Part shown: piece after piece, positions 23,480-35,084 of the stretch
How positions within the stretch are numbered: position 1 is the stretch's first letter
Layout of the letters: each line of letters begins with the position of its first letter
Assembly: GCF_950295315.1 (NCBI RefSeq)
Contig: NW_026647259.1
Location: 1-64,000, forward strand
DNA: 64,000 nucleotides
Direction of reading: 5' to 3'
From: Erinaceus europaeus
Taxonomy: Eukaryota > Chordata > Mammalia > Eulipotyphla > Erinaceidae
Notes under the pieces: model-generated
Told to the model about the DNA's origin: nothing
The model's database searches: none
Seen by the model: the letters and a program-made list of their open reading frames with translations, nothing else
Program-made: the position numbers and the translations under genes

Positions 23480-23838
23480 GGATTTATGCCTGATACTGTT
23501 CATGTCAGTAGTTGGCTTCTTGGCAAGTGGCCACTTTTGTTCTCACTATGCATATAAAGAGACTAGGAGAATCCCATAGAGAACTAGAAGGAACTGGGTG
23601 AAGGCTGTTGACTATGGGGGTTCTGGAGGGATTTGAAAAACTTTAGGAGCCTTGAGAGAAGGGTGCTGCTGCAGCTGAGATGTACGGATGCTGACCCAGG
23701 TTACAGTTCCTGCTGCTGCCTCGGCAGCTGTACAGCACTGCTGACCTAGAGAGCAGCTGCGAAGGTTTAGAGCTGCACAACAAGGTGTCTTATTTCATGT
23801 AAAGGTCATGGAGAAAGTGAAGCAAAGTGGCAATTTTC
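23480..23838. other. Unique, moderately G+C-rich sequence
   Basis: About 23640-23800 is richer in CAG/CTG-type motifs (GCTGCTGCAGCTGAG, CTGCTGCTGCCTCGGCAGC) than its surroundings. No splice-bounded frame or known exon recognised. Confidence 0.35.
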
Positions 23839-23844
23839 TTTTTC

Positions 23845-24003
23845 TTTCTTTTCTTTTTTCTTTTTTTTTAAAACAGAGCACTGCTCAGTTCCGGCTTATG
23901 GAGGTGTGGGGGATTGAACCTGAGACTTGAGAGCCTCAGGCTTGAAATCTCTTTGTATAACCATTACGCAATACCTCTACCCATTATGCTATACCTCCAC
24001 CCC
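23845..24003 (-). mobile_element. SINE-B copy with duplicated head
   Basis: Antisense SINE-B whose terminal CATTA(C/T)GC(A)ATACCTC(T/C)ACCC block occurs twice (about 23962-24002), a local ~22-bp duplication. Confidence 0.75.
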
Positions 24004-24009
24004 ACTTTT

Positions 24010-24151
24010 ATTTTTTAACTTAATTTTTTTTTGTGGTTATTGCTGTTGTTAGTGATTTACAGATTATAAGATATTAGGGGTATAGTTCCATATCTCTCCC
24101 ACCACCAAATTTCTGTGCCTAACTCCTCCCCCAAGGATAACCACACACACA

Positions 24152-24188
<37 letters not shown>
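24010..24188 (-). mobile_element. LINE/R 3' tail with (CA)n
   Basis: TTAGTGATTTACAGATTATAAG, GGGGTATAGTTCC and CCACCACCAAATTTCTG read as an antisense LINE 3' tail. A (CA)n run occupies 24146-24188. Confidence 0.6.
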
Positions 24189-24189
<1 letters not shown>

Positions 24190-25881
24190 AAGGAAAAAGA
24201 GGCTTTAAATGAAACCATGGATGAAATTGACCTAACATATATACAAAAATCTCCATCCCAGAAGAAGTAAATATACATTCTTTTTAAATATACATCAGTC
24301 ATTCACAAGAATTCACCATATGCTGAACCACAAAGACAGCCTAAACAGATAGATATGTGAATATTAAAATCATAAGATATATCTTCTTGGACCATGATGA
24401 CATGATACTAGAAATCAACAACAAAAAATAAAAGAAATCCCCCCAAAGCCTGGAAACTAAACAATATGCTTTTGAACAATGCATTGGTCACTGAAAAAAA
24501 TCCAAAAAGAAATTAAGAATTTTCTTGATATCAATTAAATTGAAGAAACTAGTTATCAGACCCTATGAAACAAATCAAAAGCAGTCTTGAGAGAGAAGTT
24601 TACAGCAATACAGGCCCACATTAATAAATAAGTGAAATCACTAGTAAACCATCTAACAACCTAACTAAACTAACTAGAAATAGAGCAACAAAGAGATCCA
24701 AATTTCTGCAGGAGACAAGAAATAATTAAAATCAAAGTAGAAAATCAATGAAATAGAAAATAAGAAGATCATCAGAAAGATTAATGAAACCAAGAACTGG
24801 TTCTTTGGAAGAATAAATAAAATTGATAAGCCAATAGCTACACTCATTACAAGAAAAAGAGAGAAAGCTATGGTAAAATCACTCACAAACAAAAGAGAAA
24901 TATTACAACAAATAAAGCAGAAATACAAAGGATCATGTAAGACTACTATGGACATCTATATGAAAATAACTCTGACAAGAATTTAGAAGAAAGAAATACA
25001 TTTTTAGAGTCATACCAACTGTGAACCTTGACAGAAGAAGTAAATAAACTTAACAGGCCAATTACTACTGCAGAAATTGAAGCAGTAATCAAAAGCCTCC
25101 CCCAAGAACAAAACTCCAGGTCCAAATGGCTATATTAATGAATTCTATAAAACTTTCAAAGACACAATAACACCCATTCTCCTCAAACTCTTCTAGAAAA
25201 TACAAGAGGGAATACTCCCAAATACATCTTATGAGACTAATATCACTTTGATCCCCAGTCAGGAAAGGACCCCACCAAAAAAAGAATCAAACTATATCCC
25301 TGATGAACATTGATGCAAAGATCCTCAACAAATCTTGACTAATTGAATCCAACAATATATTTAGCCAACAAACCATAAAGACCAAGTGGGATCCATCCCT
25401 GGTAAACAGGGATGGTTCAATATCCACAAGTCAATCAATGCAATCTACTTTATCAACAAAAATAAACATAAAAATCACATGATCTTATCAATTGATGCAG
25501 AAAAAGCACTTGATAAGGTTCAATACCCATTTATGATAAAACACTCAAGAAATTGGGAGTGAAAAGAGCATTTCTCAATATAATAAAGGGTATATGATAA
25601 ACCCATGGCTAACATTGTACTCAATGGGAAAAAAATTGAAAGCTTTCCTCTTAAAATCAGTAACTAGGCAAGGATATCCACTATCACTTCTATTCATCAT
25701 AGTCCTAGAAGTCCTCACAATTTCAATCAGGCAAGAAAGAGGCATCAAACAATTTAGATTAGAAAGGATGATGTTAAATAATTATTATTTGCAGATGATA
25801 TGTTGTTAACTCTGCAAAACCAACTGCAAATCTTCAATAAATTCAGTAAAGTAGCATATTACAAAATCAATACTAATACAT

Positions 25882-25978
<97 letters not shown>

Positions 25979-27480
25979 GGAGAGAGAGAGAGAGAGAGAG
26001 AGAGATGGGGTCGATCAAAGGTAACTCAAAGAAGCAATCCTATTTACAATTGAATCCAAAAAGATAAAATACCTAGGAATAAGTTTAACAAAGGAGGTGA
26101 AGGATCTTCTCAGTGAAAACTATAAGATATTGTTAAAAGAAATAGAGGATGAGACAAACTGGAAGAAAATCCCCTGTTTATGGATTAAAAGAATAAACAT
26201 AATTAAAATGGCAATTCTGCCAAAAAGCAATTTATAGATTCAATGCAATGCTTATTAAAATTCCAATGACATATTTCAATAAGTTGAACAACTTGTCTAA
26301 AAATACAAGTGAAACTGTAAAAAAGTATGAATAGTAAAAGCACTCCTGAGAAAAAAGAAGTAATATGGAGGCATCACAACTCCTGTCTTCAGTTTATATT
26401 ACAAAGCAATAATAGTTTAAACAGTGTGGTGCTGGAACAAAAAAGGACCTATGTACCAATGAAACAGAATAGAAATACTAGAATTAACTCCACACGTGGG
26501 CAAGGGAAACAAAAACAAAAATCAACAAATGAAACTATATCAAATTAAATAGCTTCTACACATATCAAAAGAAAATTCCATAAGGATAAATAGGAAACCC
26601 AGAAAATGGGAAAATATATTTGCACACCACACTTCAGACAAGTAGTTGATACCAAACATCTATAAAGAGCTCATAAAGTACAACAGAAAGAAAAAATAAT
26701 AGCCCAATGAAAAAGTGGGCAGAAGATATGAATAGACAATTCTCTAAAGAAGATATGCACGTGATCCAGAGACACATGCAAATAAAAACCACATTGAGAT
26801 TCACCTCACACCTGTGAGAATAGTTTCCATCAATAAAACAAGGGAAGATAAGTATTTGTGATGATGTGGAAAGAGAGAGGAACTCTACTACACTGATGAT
26901 GGGATTGCTAATTGGTGCAACCATTATGAAGAACAGTATGGAGAATCTTTAATGGAAATACCTGATCATCTAGAAATTCTACTACTAGCCATTTACCCAA
27001 ACGATATTGTAGCACTGATTTTAAGAGACATATGCATTCCTCATGTTCATAGCTTCTTTATTCACAACAGCAAAGTCTTGGAAATAACCAAAATGCCTTT
27101 CAACAAGTGAGTGGATAATAAAGTTATGGGACATACACTTAATGGGGTACTATTAACCAATAAAAAGATGATATTTTGTCCATTATGATTAAGTGAATGG
27201 AATTAGAGAAGATTATGCTTAGAGAAGCAAGTAAGGAGGAGAGGGACAACTACAGAATGGTTTCACTCATATGCAAAATATAGATACTTGAACATAATGA
27301 TATGAAAAAAGTGCCAACTTCTATCTAAGATTGTGGGAAAACTATAGTGGTTATCTATGAGGGTGGAGATGGAGACACAGACCTTTGACAGTAGAGGTGA
27401 AAAAAAAAAACTATAAACCACTACTCAATAAAGTTCTAAAGTTAAAATAATAATAAAATAAATAAATAATAACTAAACAA
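24190..27480 (+). pseudogene. L1 LINE, ORF2 remnant and 3' UTR
   Basis: Conceptual translation, read across several frames, follows L1 ORF2: the block after the endonuclease domain (KAWKLNNMLLNN, near 24450), EIQRIM..DYYGHLYEN, LNRPITTAEIEAVIKSLP (near 25080), the reverse transcriptase FADDMLL catalytic motif (about 25788), [16 protein letters not shown] and [19 protein letters not shown] (about 26060-26240), then the C-terminal region to about 27300 and a 3' UTR ending in an AATAAAATAAATAAATAA tail. Many stops and frameshifts break the frame, one of them just before FADD, so it cannot encode an active enzyme. The endonuclease domain and ORF1 are missing (5' truncation). A TA/GA microsatellite interrupts it at 25887. 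Confidence 0.9.
25887..26006. repeat. Compound (TA)n(GA)n microsatellite
   Basis: About 45 bp of TA followed by about 70 bp of GA, lying inside the L1 ORF2 region just after the FADD motif block. Confidence 0.95.
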
Positions 27481-27489
27481 CAAAAATCA

Positions 27490-27983
27490 ACAATAAAAGA
27501 TAACCACCATAGTTCTCCCAGGGTCTTAGAGACAGGTTAGCTACTTTATCCCTTTCCCTTCTTCTTTGTTTGCAAGTACATGTGTTTTAATTCTGTATTT
27601 CACATCTGAGTGAAACATTCTGGTAGTTGTCTTTTACTTTCTTACTTATTTCACTAAGCTAATCATCACCAGTTCCATCTATTTTGTCCTACAGGACAAA
27701 ATATCAGCTTTTCTAATTGAGTATATGTACCCTAATCTGTTTATCCAGCCATCTGTCAATGAGCAGTTAGGTTGCTTTCATATGTTGTCTATTGTGAATA
27801 GTGCAGCTATGAACATGATCATATATTATGTCTCTTCAAATTAGTATTTTTATGTCTTTTTTGTATAAATATCTAAAAGTGGAGTGGTATTGCTTGATCA
27901 TAACATATTTTCATTTGTATTTAAGAATTCTGCATACTGTTTTCCTTAAGGGCTGTACCAGTTTGCATTCCCACCAGACATGT
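27490..27983 (-). mobile_element. L1 3' half, antisense
   Basis: On the minus strand it reads GGTGGGAATGCAAACTGGTAC and the C-terminal ORF2 block through to CCTGGGAGAACTATGGTGG, in L1 order. Lies tail-to-tail with the plus-strand L1 ending at about 27480. Confidence 0.85.
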
Positions 27984-28156
27984 AACAGAGTTAAAAGAGA
28001 TAGTTTTCCATCATATAGTCTGTAGATTTCTCACTACACTAGAAATGAACCTACCTTGTGACTTAGCAATTTCTTTCTTGAGGATTTATTGAAAGGAGAC
28101 AAAAAATACCTGTCCAAAGATATTGGCAAACTGATGTTTATAGCATCATGGTTCAA

Positions 28157-28360
28157 TTTTTAAAAATTTATATTTATTTGATAGAGACAAGCAGAAATCA
28201 AGAGGAAAATGGAGATAAGGAGAGAGACAGAGAGACACCTGTAGCACTGTTTCAGCACTTGTGAAGCTTTCCTCTTTCAGGTGCGGATCGGGGTCTTGAA
28301 CCCAGGTCCTTCTACATTATAACACGTTTATGCAACCAGGTACACCACCACCTGGCTCCC
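28157..28360 (-). mobile_element. SINE-C nested in L1
   Basis: Antisense tail TTTATATTTATTTGATAGAG, GTGAAGCTTTCC, CTTGAACCCAGGTCC and head ACCACCTGGCTCCC. Confidence 0.85.
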
Positions 28361-28474
28361 ATCACCAAAACTTCCATAGCCAAAACTTGAAAACAACCCA
28401 GCTGCCTAATAACAGATGAGTGGCTAAGACATTTGTGGTATATATACATAACAGAATACTATTCAGCCTTTTGT

Positions 28475-28781
28475 TTTATTTCATTTTTATTTTATTTTTT
28501 AATATTTATTTATTTATTCCCATTTGTTGCCCTTGTTTTATTGTTGTGGTTCTTATTGTTCTTGTTATTGATGTCATTGTTGTTGGATAGGACAGAGAGA
28601 AATGGAGAGAGGAAGGGAAGACAGAAAGGGGGAGAGAAAGAGACACCTGCAGACCTGCTTCACCACTTGTGAAGCAACTCCCGTGCAGGTGGGGAGCCAG
28701 GGGTTCAAACCAGGATCATTGTGCCAGTCCTTGCACTTTGTGCCACCTGCTTTTAACCCACTGTGCTACCGCCCAACTCCC
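28475..28781 (-). mobile_element. SINE-A nested in L1
   Basis: Complete antisense SINE-A. Head GCTACCGCCCAACTCCC abuts the SINE-B at 28790. Confidence 0.85.
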
Positions 28782-28789
28782 ATTTCTTT

Positions 28790-28905
28790 TAATTTTTACT
28801 GGGGTCCTGCTCAGCTTTGGTTTATGGTGGTACTGGGGATTGAATCTGGGACATTTGGTGCATGGGAATCCTGCACATCTTTATGTATATCTTCACAGCC
28901 CTTCT
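28790..28905 (-). mobile_element. SINE-B-like copy nested in L1
   Basis: GGGTCCTGCTCAGCTTTGG..GGTGGTACTGGGG and GATTGAATCTGGGAC. More diverged than other SINE-B copies. Confidence 0.6.
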
Positions 28906-29384
28906 ACTCAGTTATTTAAAAAAAATGAGAATACCATCTTTTTTGCCCCATGTTGGATGGGACCTGAATGAATTATGTTAAGGGAGATAAGTCAACAAAG
29001 AGAAGTACAAATACTGTGTGAAAGTTTCATTTAGAAGTGAAACTGAAGAAATAAGGACAGCAGGGAAAACACAGAGTAGAACTTGCACAGGATGTACCAA
29101 ATCAAAAGACTCAAGGGAAAGAGGGGAAGGAAGGAAGTGGAGAAGTGGGGACACGGTAGATGATGGTGGCAAGGGATCTAAACCGAGGAGAGAGTAGTGT
29201 TTTGCAGAAATTTATATCACAGGAAATTGAGAAATTGTACCCATGTGCCAAAAACTATACTGCAAATCACTACATCCTCTATAAAATAATAAAAAGAAAC
29301 CTTTGAAACATGAGGCAATTTTCCATCATGGTACACCTGTAATCCTGGAGCACCTATAAATATGAGACTGGAGAAAAATCTACA

Positions 29385-29636
29385 GAAATTTATTTGTTGT
29401 GTTGTGTGAGACCTGTCCTGCTCCTGTGCCAAAATTCCAGCAGTTCTGCCTGGACATAGATCTGCATATTGACTTCTTTTATTCTGGACATAAACTGTGT
29501 GGCTGGAGCTGGAATTATCTTCCGGTCAGAGGCTACATAAAGACAGTGGGGCCTAAACTCCAGAATTTTTTCCTACAAGTAGACCCCAGTGTGTGATTCA
29601 GAGACAGACAGGAAAGGCAGATTACCATGAGGAATG
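29385..29636. other. Unrecognised G+C-richer block
   Basis: About 250 bp between the L1 tail and a SINE, including GTGTGGCTGGAGCTGGAATT and GGGGCCTAAACTCCAG. No coding or RNA signal I recognise. Could be a captured piece of a LINE 5' region. Confidence 0.35.
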
Positions 29637-29639
29637 TGG

Positions 29640-29985
29640 TAATCAGGCAGTACTGCCATGGGTTAAGCACACGTGGCGCAAAGCTCAAGGACCAGTATAA
29701 GGATTAGGGTTTAAGCCCCGGCTCCCCACCTGCGGGGGGGGGGGGGGTCGCTTCACAAGCGGTGAAGCAGGTCAGCAGGTGTCTTTCTCTCCCCTTCACT
29801 GTCTTCCCCTCCTCTCTCGATTTCTCTCTGTCCTGCCCAACAATATCAATGGCAAAAATAACAACACTAACAAAGGCAACAACAACAACAACAAAAAATG
29901 GGAAGAAATGGCTTCCAGGTGCAGTGGATTTGTAGTGCAGGCACTGAGCCCCAGCAATAACCCTGGAGGGGAAAAAAAAGTATTT
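29640..29985 (+). mobile_element. SINE-A copy, long form
   Basis: Head CACGTGGCGCAAAGC, a poly-G run near 29735 in the core, an (AACAAC) tail, then the distal block GTGCAGGCACTGAGCCCCAG. Confidence 0.85.
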
Positions 29986-30295
29986 CTAGACAATTGTCTC
30001 AGAAGATATTAGAGACAAAGCACCTGGGGTGCATGGAAGATACATAAACATGCACACAAAGAAATTTTTCCAATAAAGAAGATATTCATAAACCTGGCAT
30101 TGAGCACATACCTGAGGACAAAATTGATCAAAAAGGAAAATGAGAAAGAGACAAAGGCAGAGATAGACATTGGTATGAGAAGAAGACAATACAGCATGCT
30201 CAACCAGAGGAACCCTATGATAAAATAGGGATTATTTGAACTTTTCTAGAAACTTTTCTGAGAGTTTGAAGTTATTTCCAAATAAATTATTTAGG

Positions 30296-30500
30296 AGCTT
30301 GTGTGTTATCTCAGAAGCAGAGTGCATATGCTTATATACATGAGGCCCTGGGTTCTGCTACCAGCACTGCATAGTGGAGCTGTGCTCTAGTCTCTTCCCT
30401 TCTTCCTTCCTCTCTTCTATTATCATATCTACTCCCTATCTCAGTTTCCCTCATTTTCTTAAAAACTCTCTGTCCTCTTATCTTTTTTCCCTACAAATAA
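30296..30500 (+). mobile_element. Possible old tRNA-SINE
   Basis: TATCTCAGAAGCAGAGTGC..ATGAGGCCCTGGGTTCTGC resembles A and B box spacing of a tRNA-SINE. A pyrimidine-rich body follows. Confidence 0.4.
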
Positions 30501-30704
30501 CAAAAAGCATTATTCCTAGAAAAGAAAGGAAAAAAAAATACTTGCCCTGTACCAATTTCCTAAATGTATATATGGAAAAAGAAATTCTTTATATTTTTCT
30601 GGAAGAAGTCAGTGATTCATTAGCAGATAGTTCTCAACACATTGAATAACTTAAAAGATTTTACATTGAAGAAGAAATTCAGCTGAAACAGATTCTAGAT
30701 AATC

Positions 30705-31068
30705 TTCAGTGGGGGCCAGGCAGGGGCAGGGCTGGGTCCAGGTGCATTGTAGTTAAGCATAGTTCTAAAAGTAAAGAAGAGGGCAAAGACCCAGGTTCTA
30801 GTAGCCACCCCCACCCCCACCCCCATCCCCTGCTGCAGGGATGTGTCTCAAAAGGTGAAGCAAATCTGCAGGTGCCTATCTTTCTCTCTCCTTCTCTATC
30901 TCCTCCAGCACTCTTAATTTCTCCCTGTCCTGTCAAATCAAAGTAGAAAAATAAATAAATAACTTAAATTAAAAACAACAACAACACAGGGAGCGGTAGA
31001 TTCTTAGATTTCCAGTACTGGCACCGAGCCCCAGTGATAAACCAGGAGACAATAAAATAAAAATAAAA
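30705..31068 (+). mobile_element. Diverged SINE-A/C with (CCACCC)n
   Basis: GGGGCCAGGCAGGGGC head, B-box remnant CCCAGGTTCTAG, (CCACCC)n at about 30810-30830, core, A-tail and the distal block CACCGAGCCCCAGTGATAA. Confidence 0.7.
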
Positions 31069-31069
31069 A

Positions 31070-31395
31070 TCTTCAGCTATAGAAATATCACTGTGATTGC
31101 ATCCTTTGTTGAAAGAAGTAGCTAATCTATAACAAGAATGGCTACCCACATGCCCTTTTTTATCCCAGCAAATTTGGAGAAACTTCTGTGTAGCAGCTAG
31201 TCTAATTGGACAAGTGCAAATTGTCTTCTCTAGTCCCAGGAGCAGTATAAGGTTCAGGTGACTAAAGTGCATAGAATGCAAAATTTAAAGTGGCATGCTC
31301 GGAGCTCTAAAATAGCTTACTTGGATTGTGAGCGGCTTTGCTATATATGTGGCCAGGGTTCAAGCTCAGACCCCCAAGCTATGGAAATTTTAATA
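31070..31395. other. Repeat-poor non-coding sequence
   Basis: A CAGCTATAG-rich unique stretch with no gene recognised. Confidence 0.4.
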
Positions 31396-31396
31396 G

Positions 31397-31922
31397 TATG
31401 GTAAAAATAAGTAAAGTCACGGGCCCCTTAGAATATACTTATAGTAACTTCCTAGCTTCTTCCAACGTAAAAACCTCAAATCTCATCTGCTATATTCTTA
31501 CCTTTAAGTTCTTGATTATTAAACAATTTGTTCTGCTTTATATCTTAATGTTTTCCAGCCAACAAACTGCAAATGCTACCATGATGCCAACCTGCCTCCC
31601 TTGGGCAGATGACCTCACCAATGTATCCTGGAACCCCACCTTCTTAGAGCCCCTCCCAACTAGGGAAAGATAGAAACAAGCTAGGGATATGATTGACCAG
31701 TCAATACCCATATCCAGTGGAGAAGCAATTACAGAAGCCAGACCTCCCACCTTCATCATCCCATAAAGATCTTTGGTCCATACTTCCAGAGGGATAAAGA
31801 ATAGGGAAACTTCCAATAGAGGGAAGGGGATATGGAACTCTGGTGGTGGGAATTATGTGGAATTGTACCTCTTTCATCCCACAATCTTGTCAGTCATTAC
31901 TAAATCACTAATTAAAAAAAAA
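31397..31922 (+). mobile_element. R-family copy, longest 5' reach
   Basis: Starts at AAAATAAGTAAAGTCACGGG, a block shared with the copy at 50945 (AAAATGAGTAAAGTCAATGGG), and runs to TCATTACTAAATCACTAATTAAAA. Confidence 0.8.
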
Positions 31923-32041
31923 TCTAGAGTCAATCTTATGACTGTACTTATGAGTCAATTTTAGAGTTAATAATAAGTAACTTCACTTATTTCTGAATTG
32001 AAGCATAAGCATGTTTAACAAATGTTAAAAACTCAAAACAG

Positions 32042-32246
32042 GGGCTGGGTGGTGGCACACCTGGTTAAGTGCACACATTACAGTGCACAAAGACTTGGAT
32101 TCAGATCCCCTCTTGCAAGGGGAAAATTCATAAGTGGTGAATCAAGTTATCTCTGTTTCTCTCTCCATCCTTATTTACCTAACTCTTCCCTCTAAATTTC
32201 ACTCTTTCCTATCAAGTAAAAATATACATAATGTTAAAAAAAAAAC
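32042..32246 (+). mobile_element. SINE-C copy
   Basis: GGGGCTGGGTGGTGGCACACC head through A10 tail. An imperfect flanking duplication (AACTCAAAA/ACCTCAAAA) is visible. Confidence 0.8.
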
Positions 32247-32249
32247 CTC

Positions 32250-33196
32250 AAAATAAATAGTATACCTGAAAAGGGATAGGTAGCAAATGGAAAACCAGAG
32301 GAATTATTTTGACACTGTTTTTCTCTCCTCAAATTATACTACCATTGATAAATGTACTGTACACTTATACACTTCTTGCATTTTATTTTGTACTGTTAAC
32401 CTGCATTTAGTTACTTGGATTCCTTTTTCCACTGGGAATGATTTGATGACATAGATTTATTAAAACACTTCTAGTTGTTGACCTTCCAGTATATCTTCAT
32501 TAAGATCAACCAGAGGAAGAAAAGTGAAGACTTCAGTCTCATTTGCTCATTGAACATAAGGAAAATTCTAGGTAAGACCAAACTTCTGTGGACATATGCA
32601 ATACCATTCCTAAAATAGGACCAAAGGTAGTTTCCTGAGAAAAAATATCTACTGGTTACATTTACATGTTATCCTGGTTGTGTTCTTAGAAGTTCTTAGT
32701 GTTGTTTGCTGAGCCTTCTTTCCAAAATATCTTTCAACATAGGAGAGAGATAAAGATAGGATTTTTTTTTGTGAGATTTTTGCTTTCCTGAAAAGATTTC
32801 AAGTTTTTCAAAGTCCTGTGCTATTTTTAAATGTTTGCATTCTAATGAGACCTAGTAGCATGTAATGGTTGAGTTGGTATGGTAATTACATTACAATAAA
32901 TAGCTGAGGTGTTGGGCACATAAAACTGACCTAAAAGCCAGTTTTCTTGTAAAAGGAGACTTTTAAACACCATTTTTTGAAAGGTCTGGTTTTATTATTA
33001 TTTTATTTCTCAAATAATTCAGACTCAGTTTTTCTATATGGGTTGAATAAGACTTTGATTTTTTTGTTGTTCTTTATTTCTATGAAGGCTTTAGGTTTTA
33101 CTTTGAAACTCTTATGTCAAGTTTCTTTAGGCTTTGTCTCTATTAGTGATTTTTTGTGGGGGAGAGAAGAAAATTAGCTAGTAAAAGTGGTGGATA
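32250..33196. other. Repeat-poor non-coding sequence
   Basis: AT-rich unique sequence. No exon, RNA or repeat recognised. Confidence 0.45.
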
Positions 33197-33445
33197 AAAT
33201 GGTGTTAGTGTTGGGGCCAGGCGATGGCATACTTGGTTAAGTGCCTACATTACAGTGCACAAGGATCCAGGTTCAAGCCCCTGGTCCCCACCTGTAGGGG
33301 GAAAGCTTCATGAGTGGTGAAGCAGGGCTACAGGTGTCTCTCTGTCTCTCTCCCTCTCTATCTTTTCCTCTCAATTTCTCTCTGTCTCTATACAATAATA
33401 AATAAATAAATAAAACATTTAAAAAATTTTTAAATGGTGTTAGTG
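33197..33445 (+). mobile_element. SINE-C copy with 14-bp target duplication
   Basis: A perfect AAATGGTGTTAGTG lies at 33197-33210 and 33432-33445. Head GGGGCCAGGCGATGGC, B box GGTTCAAGCCCC, tail AATAATAAATAAATAAATAA. Confidence 0.9.
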
Positions 33446-34160
33446 GTGAAGATGGTGCACCAGTGATGATTTGGAAAAGTGGAGAGTGATGTGATTACAA
33501 TTCTAATTTGTGAATTGGTATCCATCAGTTCTTCAGACCAGAGAATCCCTTTTGAATAATTTGTATGAGACTCATTTGCTTCCTTTTGTAAGTCTGACAG
33601 TAACACTTGAAGGTGTCCTGAAACTACAAAATAAGGAAATCGGGCATAGTGTGTTCTAGGTCTCTCAGTACTCAAACAGCATTAAATTTGCTGGGAACTG
33701 CACTAAGTACAGTTCACCTTAACTTATTTTAATAAGATTATCTGTTCAAAATTAATTTTAGAATTAGCGGGGAAAATAAAATTGCTCAACTCTCCTTTTG
33801 TATGGCTTAGTTATGAAATTTATCTGGTTGGAAGCTGGGTTCTATGTCTAGCCAAGAGTATTCTATGCATTATGATTTTCCCCATCATTTGTTGAACATA
33901 TCCTATCACCAGGCACTCTTCTCATCACTTATCTGTGGAAATTCAGCTCCAGAATAAAAAGGTAAAATTATATTCTGTTTTTGTTTTATGACAAATATGA
34001 AGGTAGACTATTATATGCCAGATTGTCTAGAAAGCTGAGATAAATCTGTGTGTATAGGAGATAAATTTGGTATCCCTATTAGGGTCTAAATTTTAGGAAA
34101 GTAAAGAAATCAAAATGGGCCAAAGGGAGAAGTGATTTGTGTTGCAGCTATAGCAAAGAC
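33446..34160. other. Repeat-poor non-coding sequence
   Basis: A weak L2-like phrase (TTGTTGAACATATCC..CCAGGCACTCTTCTC) lies at about 33890-33930. Otherwise nothing recognised. Confidence 0.4.
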
Positions 34161-34164
34161 TTCT

Positions 34165-34169
34165 TTTTT

Positions 34170-34219
<50 letters not shown>

Positions 34220-34230
34220 TTCCTTCCTTC

Positions 34231-34269
<39 letters not shown>

Positions 34270-34272
34270 TTT
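34165..34272. repeat. (CTTT)n/(CCTT)n microsatellite
   Basis: CTTT units with a central block of CCTT. It sits at the A-tail end of the antisense SINE that follows. Confidence 0.95.
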
Positions 34273-34547
34273 GCCTCCAGGGTTATCACTGGGGCTGCAC
34301 TAAATCTACTGCACCTGGTAGCCCCTCCTCCTTTTCCATTTTATTAAATAGGACAGAGAAAAATTGAAAGGGGAGAGAGGAATGGAGGGAGAGAGGGGAA
34401 GAGAGAGACACCCACAGACCTGGTTTACCTCCTGTAAAGCTTTCCTTCTGTAGGTGGGGAGCTGGAGCTAGAACCTGGATCCTTGTGTGGGTCCTTGTAA
34501 TTCGTACTATGTGCCCTTAAACAGGTGCACCACTGCCCGGCCCCTAG
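34271..34547 (-). mobile_element. SINE-A/C long form
   Basis: GCCTCCAGGGTTATCACTGGGGC distal block, GGACAGAGAAAAATTGAAAGG, and antisense head CACCACTGCCCGGCCCC. Confidence 0.75.
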
Positions 34548-34618
34548 CCCCCAAGACTTCATTATTTTTATTTTAATTTAATTTAATTTAATTTTAATTT
34601 TATTTTATTTTATTTATT

Positions 34619-34920
34619 TTGCCTCCAGGGTTATTGCTGGGGCTCGGTGGCTGCACCACCTCCTCTTGGGGGGATTTTTTTTTCCTTTTTGTTGCCCTTT
34701 TTTTATTGTGGTTGTTACTATTATCATTATTATTGATGTCATTATTGTTGGCTGGGACAGAGAGAAATAGAGAGAGGAGGGGAAGACAGAGAGGGGAGAG
34801 AAAGATAGATACCTATAGACCAGCTTCACTGCTTGTGAAGCTACTCCTCTGCAGGTGAGGAGCCGGGTGTGAACCAGAATCCTCGAGCTGGTCCTTGTGC
34901 TTCGGGCCATGTGTGCTTAG
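34619..34920 (-). mobile_element. SINE-A long form, head truncated at 34920
   Basis: GCCTCCAGGGTTATTGCTGGGGC through CCATGTGTGCTTAG. The last ~25 bp of the tRNA-like head are missing. Confidence 0.8.
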
Positions 34921-35084
34921 GGGTATTAGGGAGATGCCTCAATTCTTACACCATAAGGAGATCCAAGCAGATTCCAAGCATATGTTGACATATATCGTTT
35001 ACAATACCATATTTCAGTGTACTGCATGTTGTTCATGATATGCACAGATCTCTGAAAATCGTTCCTTTATCACAACTTCTTCTT
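34921..35084. other. Possible 3' UTR of the adjacent foreign LINE
   Basis: Lies between the truncated SINE and the stop codon of the jockey/I-like frame. On the minus strand, AAGAAGAAG follows the stop directly, then GTGATAAAGG. I see no match to other repeats in the window. It is either LINE 3' UTR or pre-insertion host DNA. Confidence 0.35.

Larger units (their letters stand above)
27990..29310 (+). mobile_element. L1 3' end with three nested SINEs
   Basis: GAAATGAACCTACCTTGTGAC (28045), AACTTGAAAACAACCCAGCTG (28385), GAATACTATTCAGCC (28455), then GGATGGGACCTGAATGAATT (28955) continue one L1 end across SINEs at 28157, 28475 and 28790. The tail is AAAATAATAAAAAG. Confidence 0.85.

Noticed and set aside
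28602..28919. 105-codon frame and its partner
   Set aside because: Antisense SINE-A and SINE-B sequence; recurring Cys-rich peptides of this type appear at nearly every antisense SINE here.
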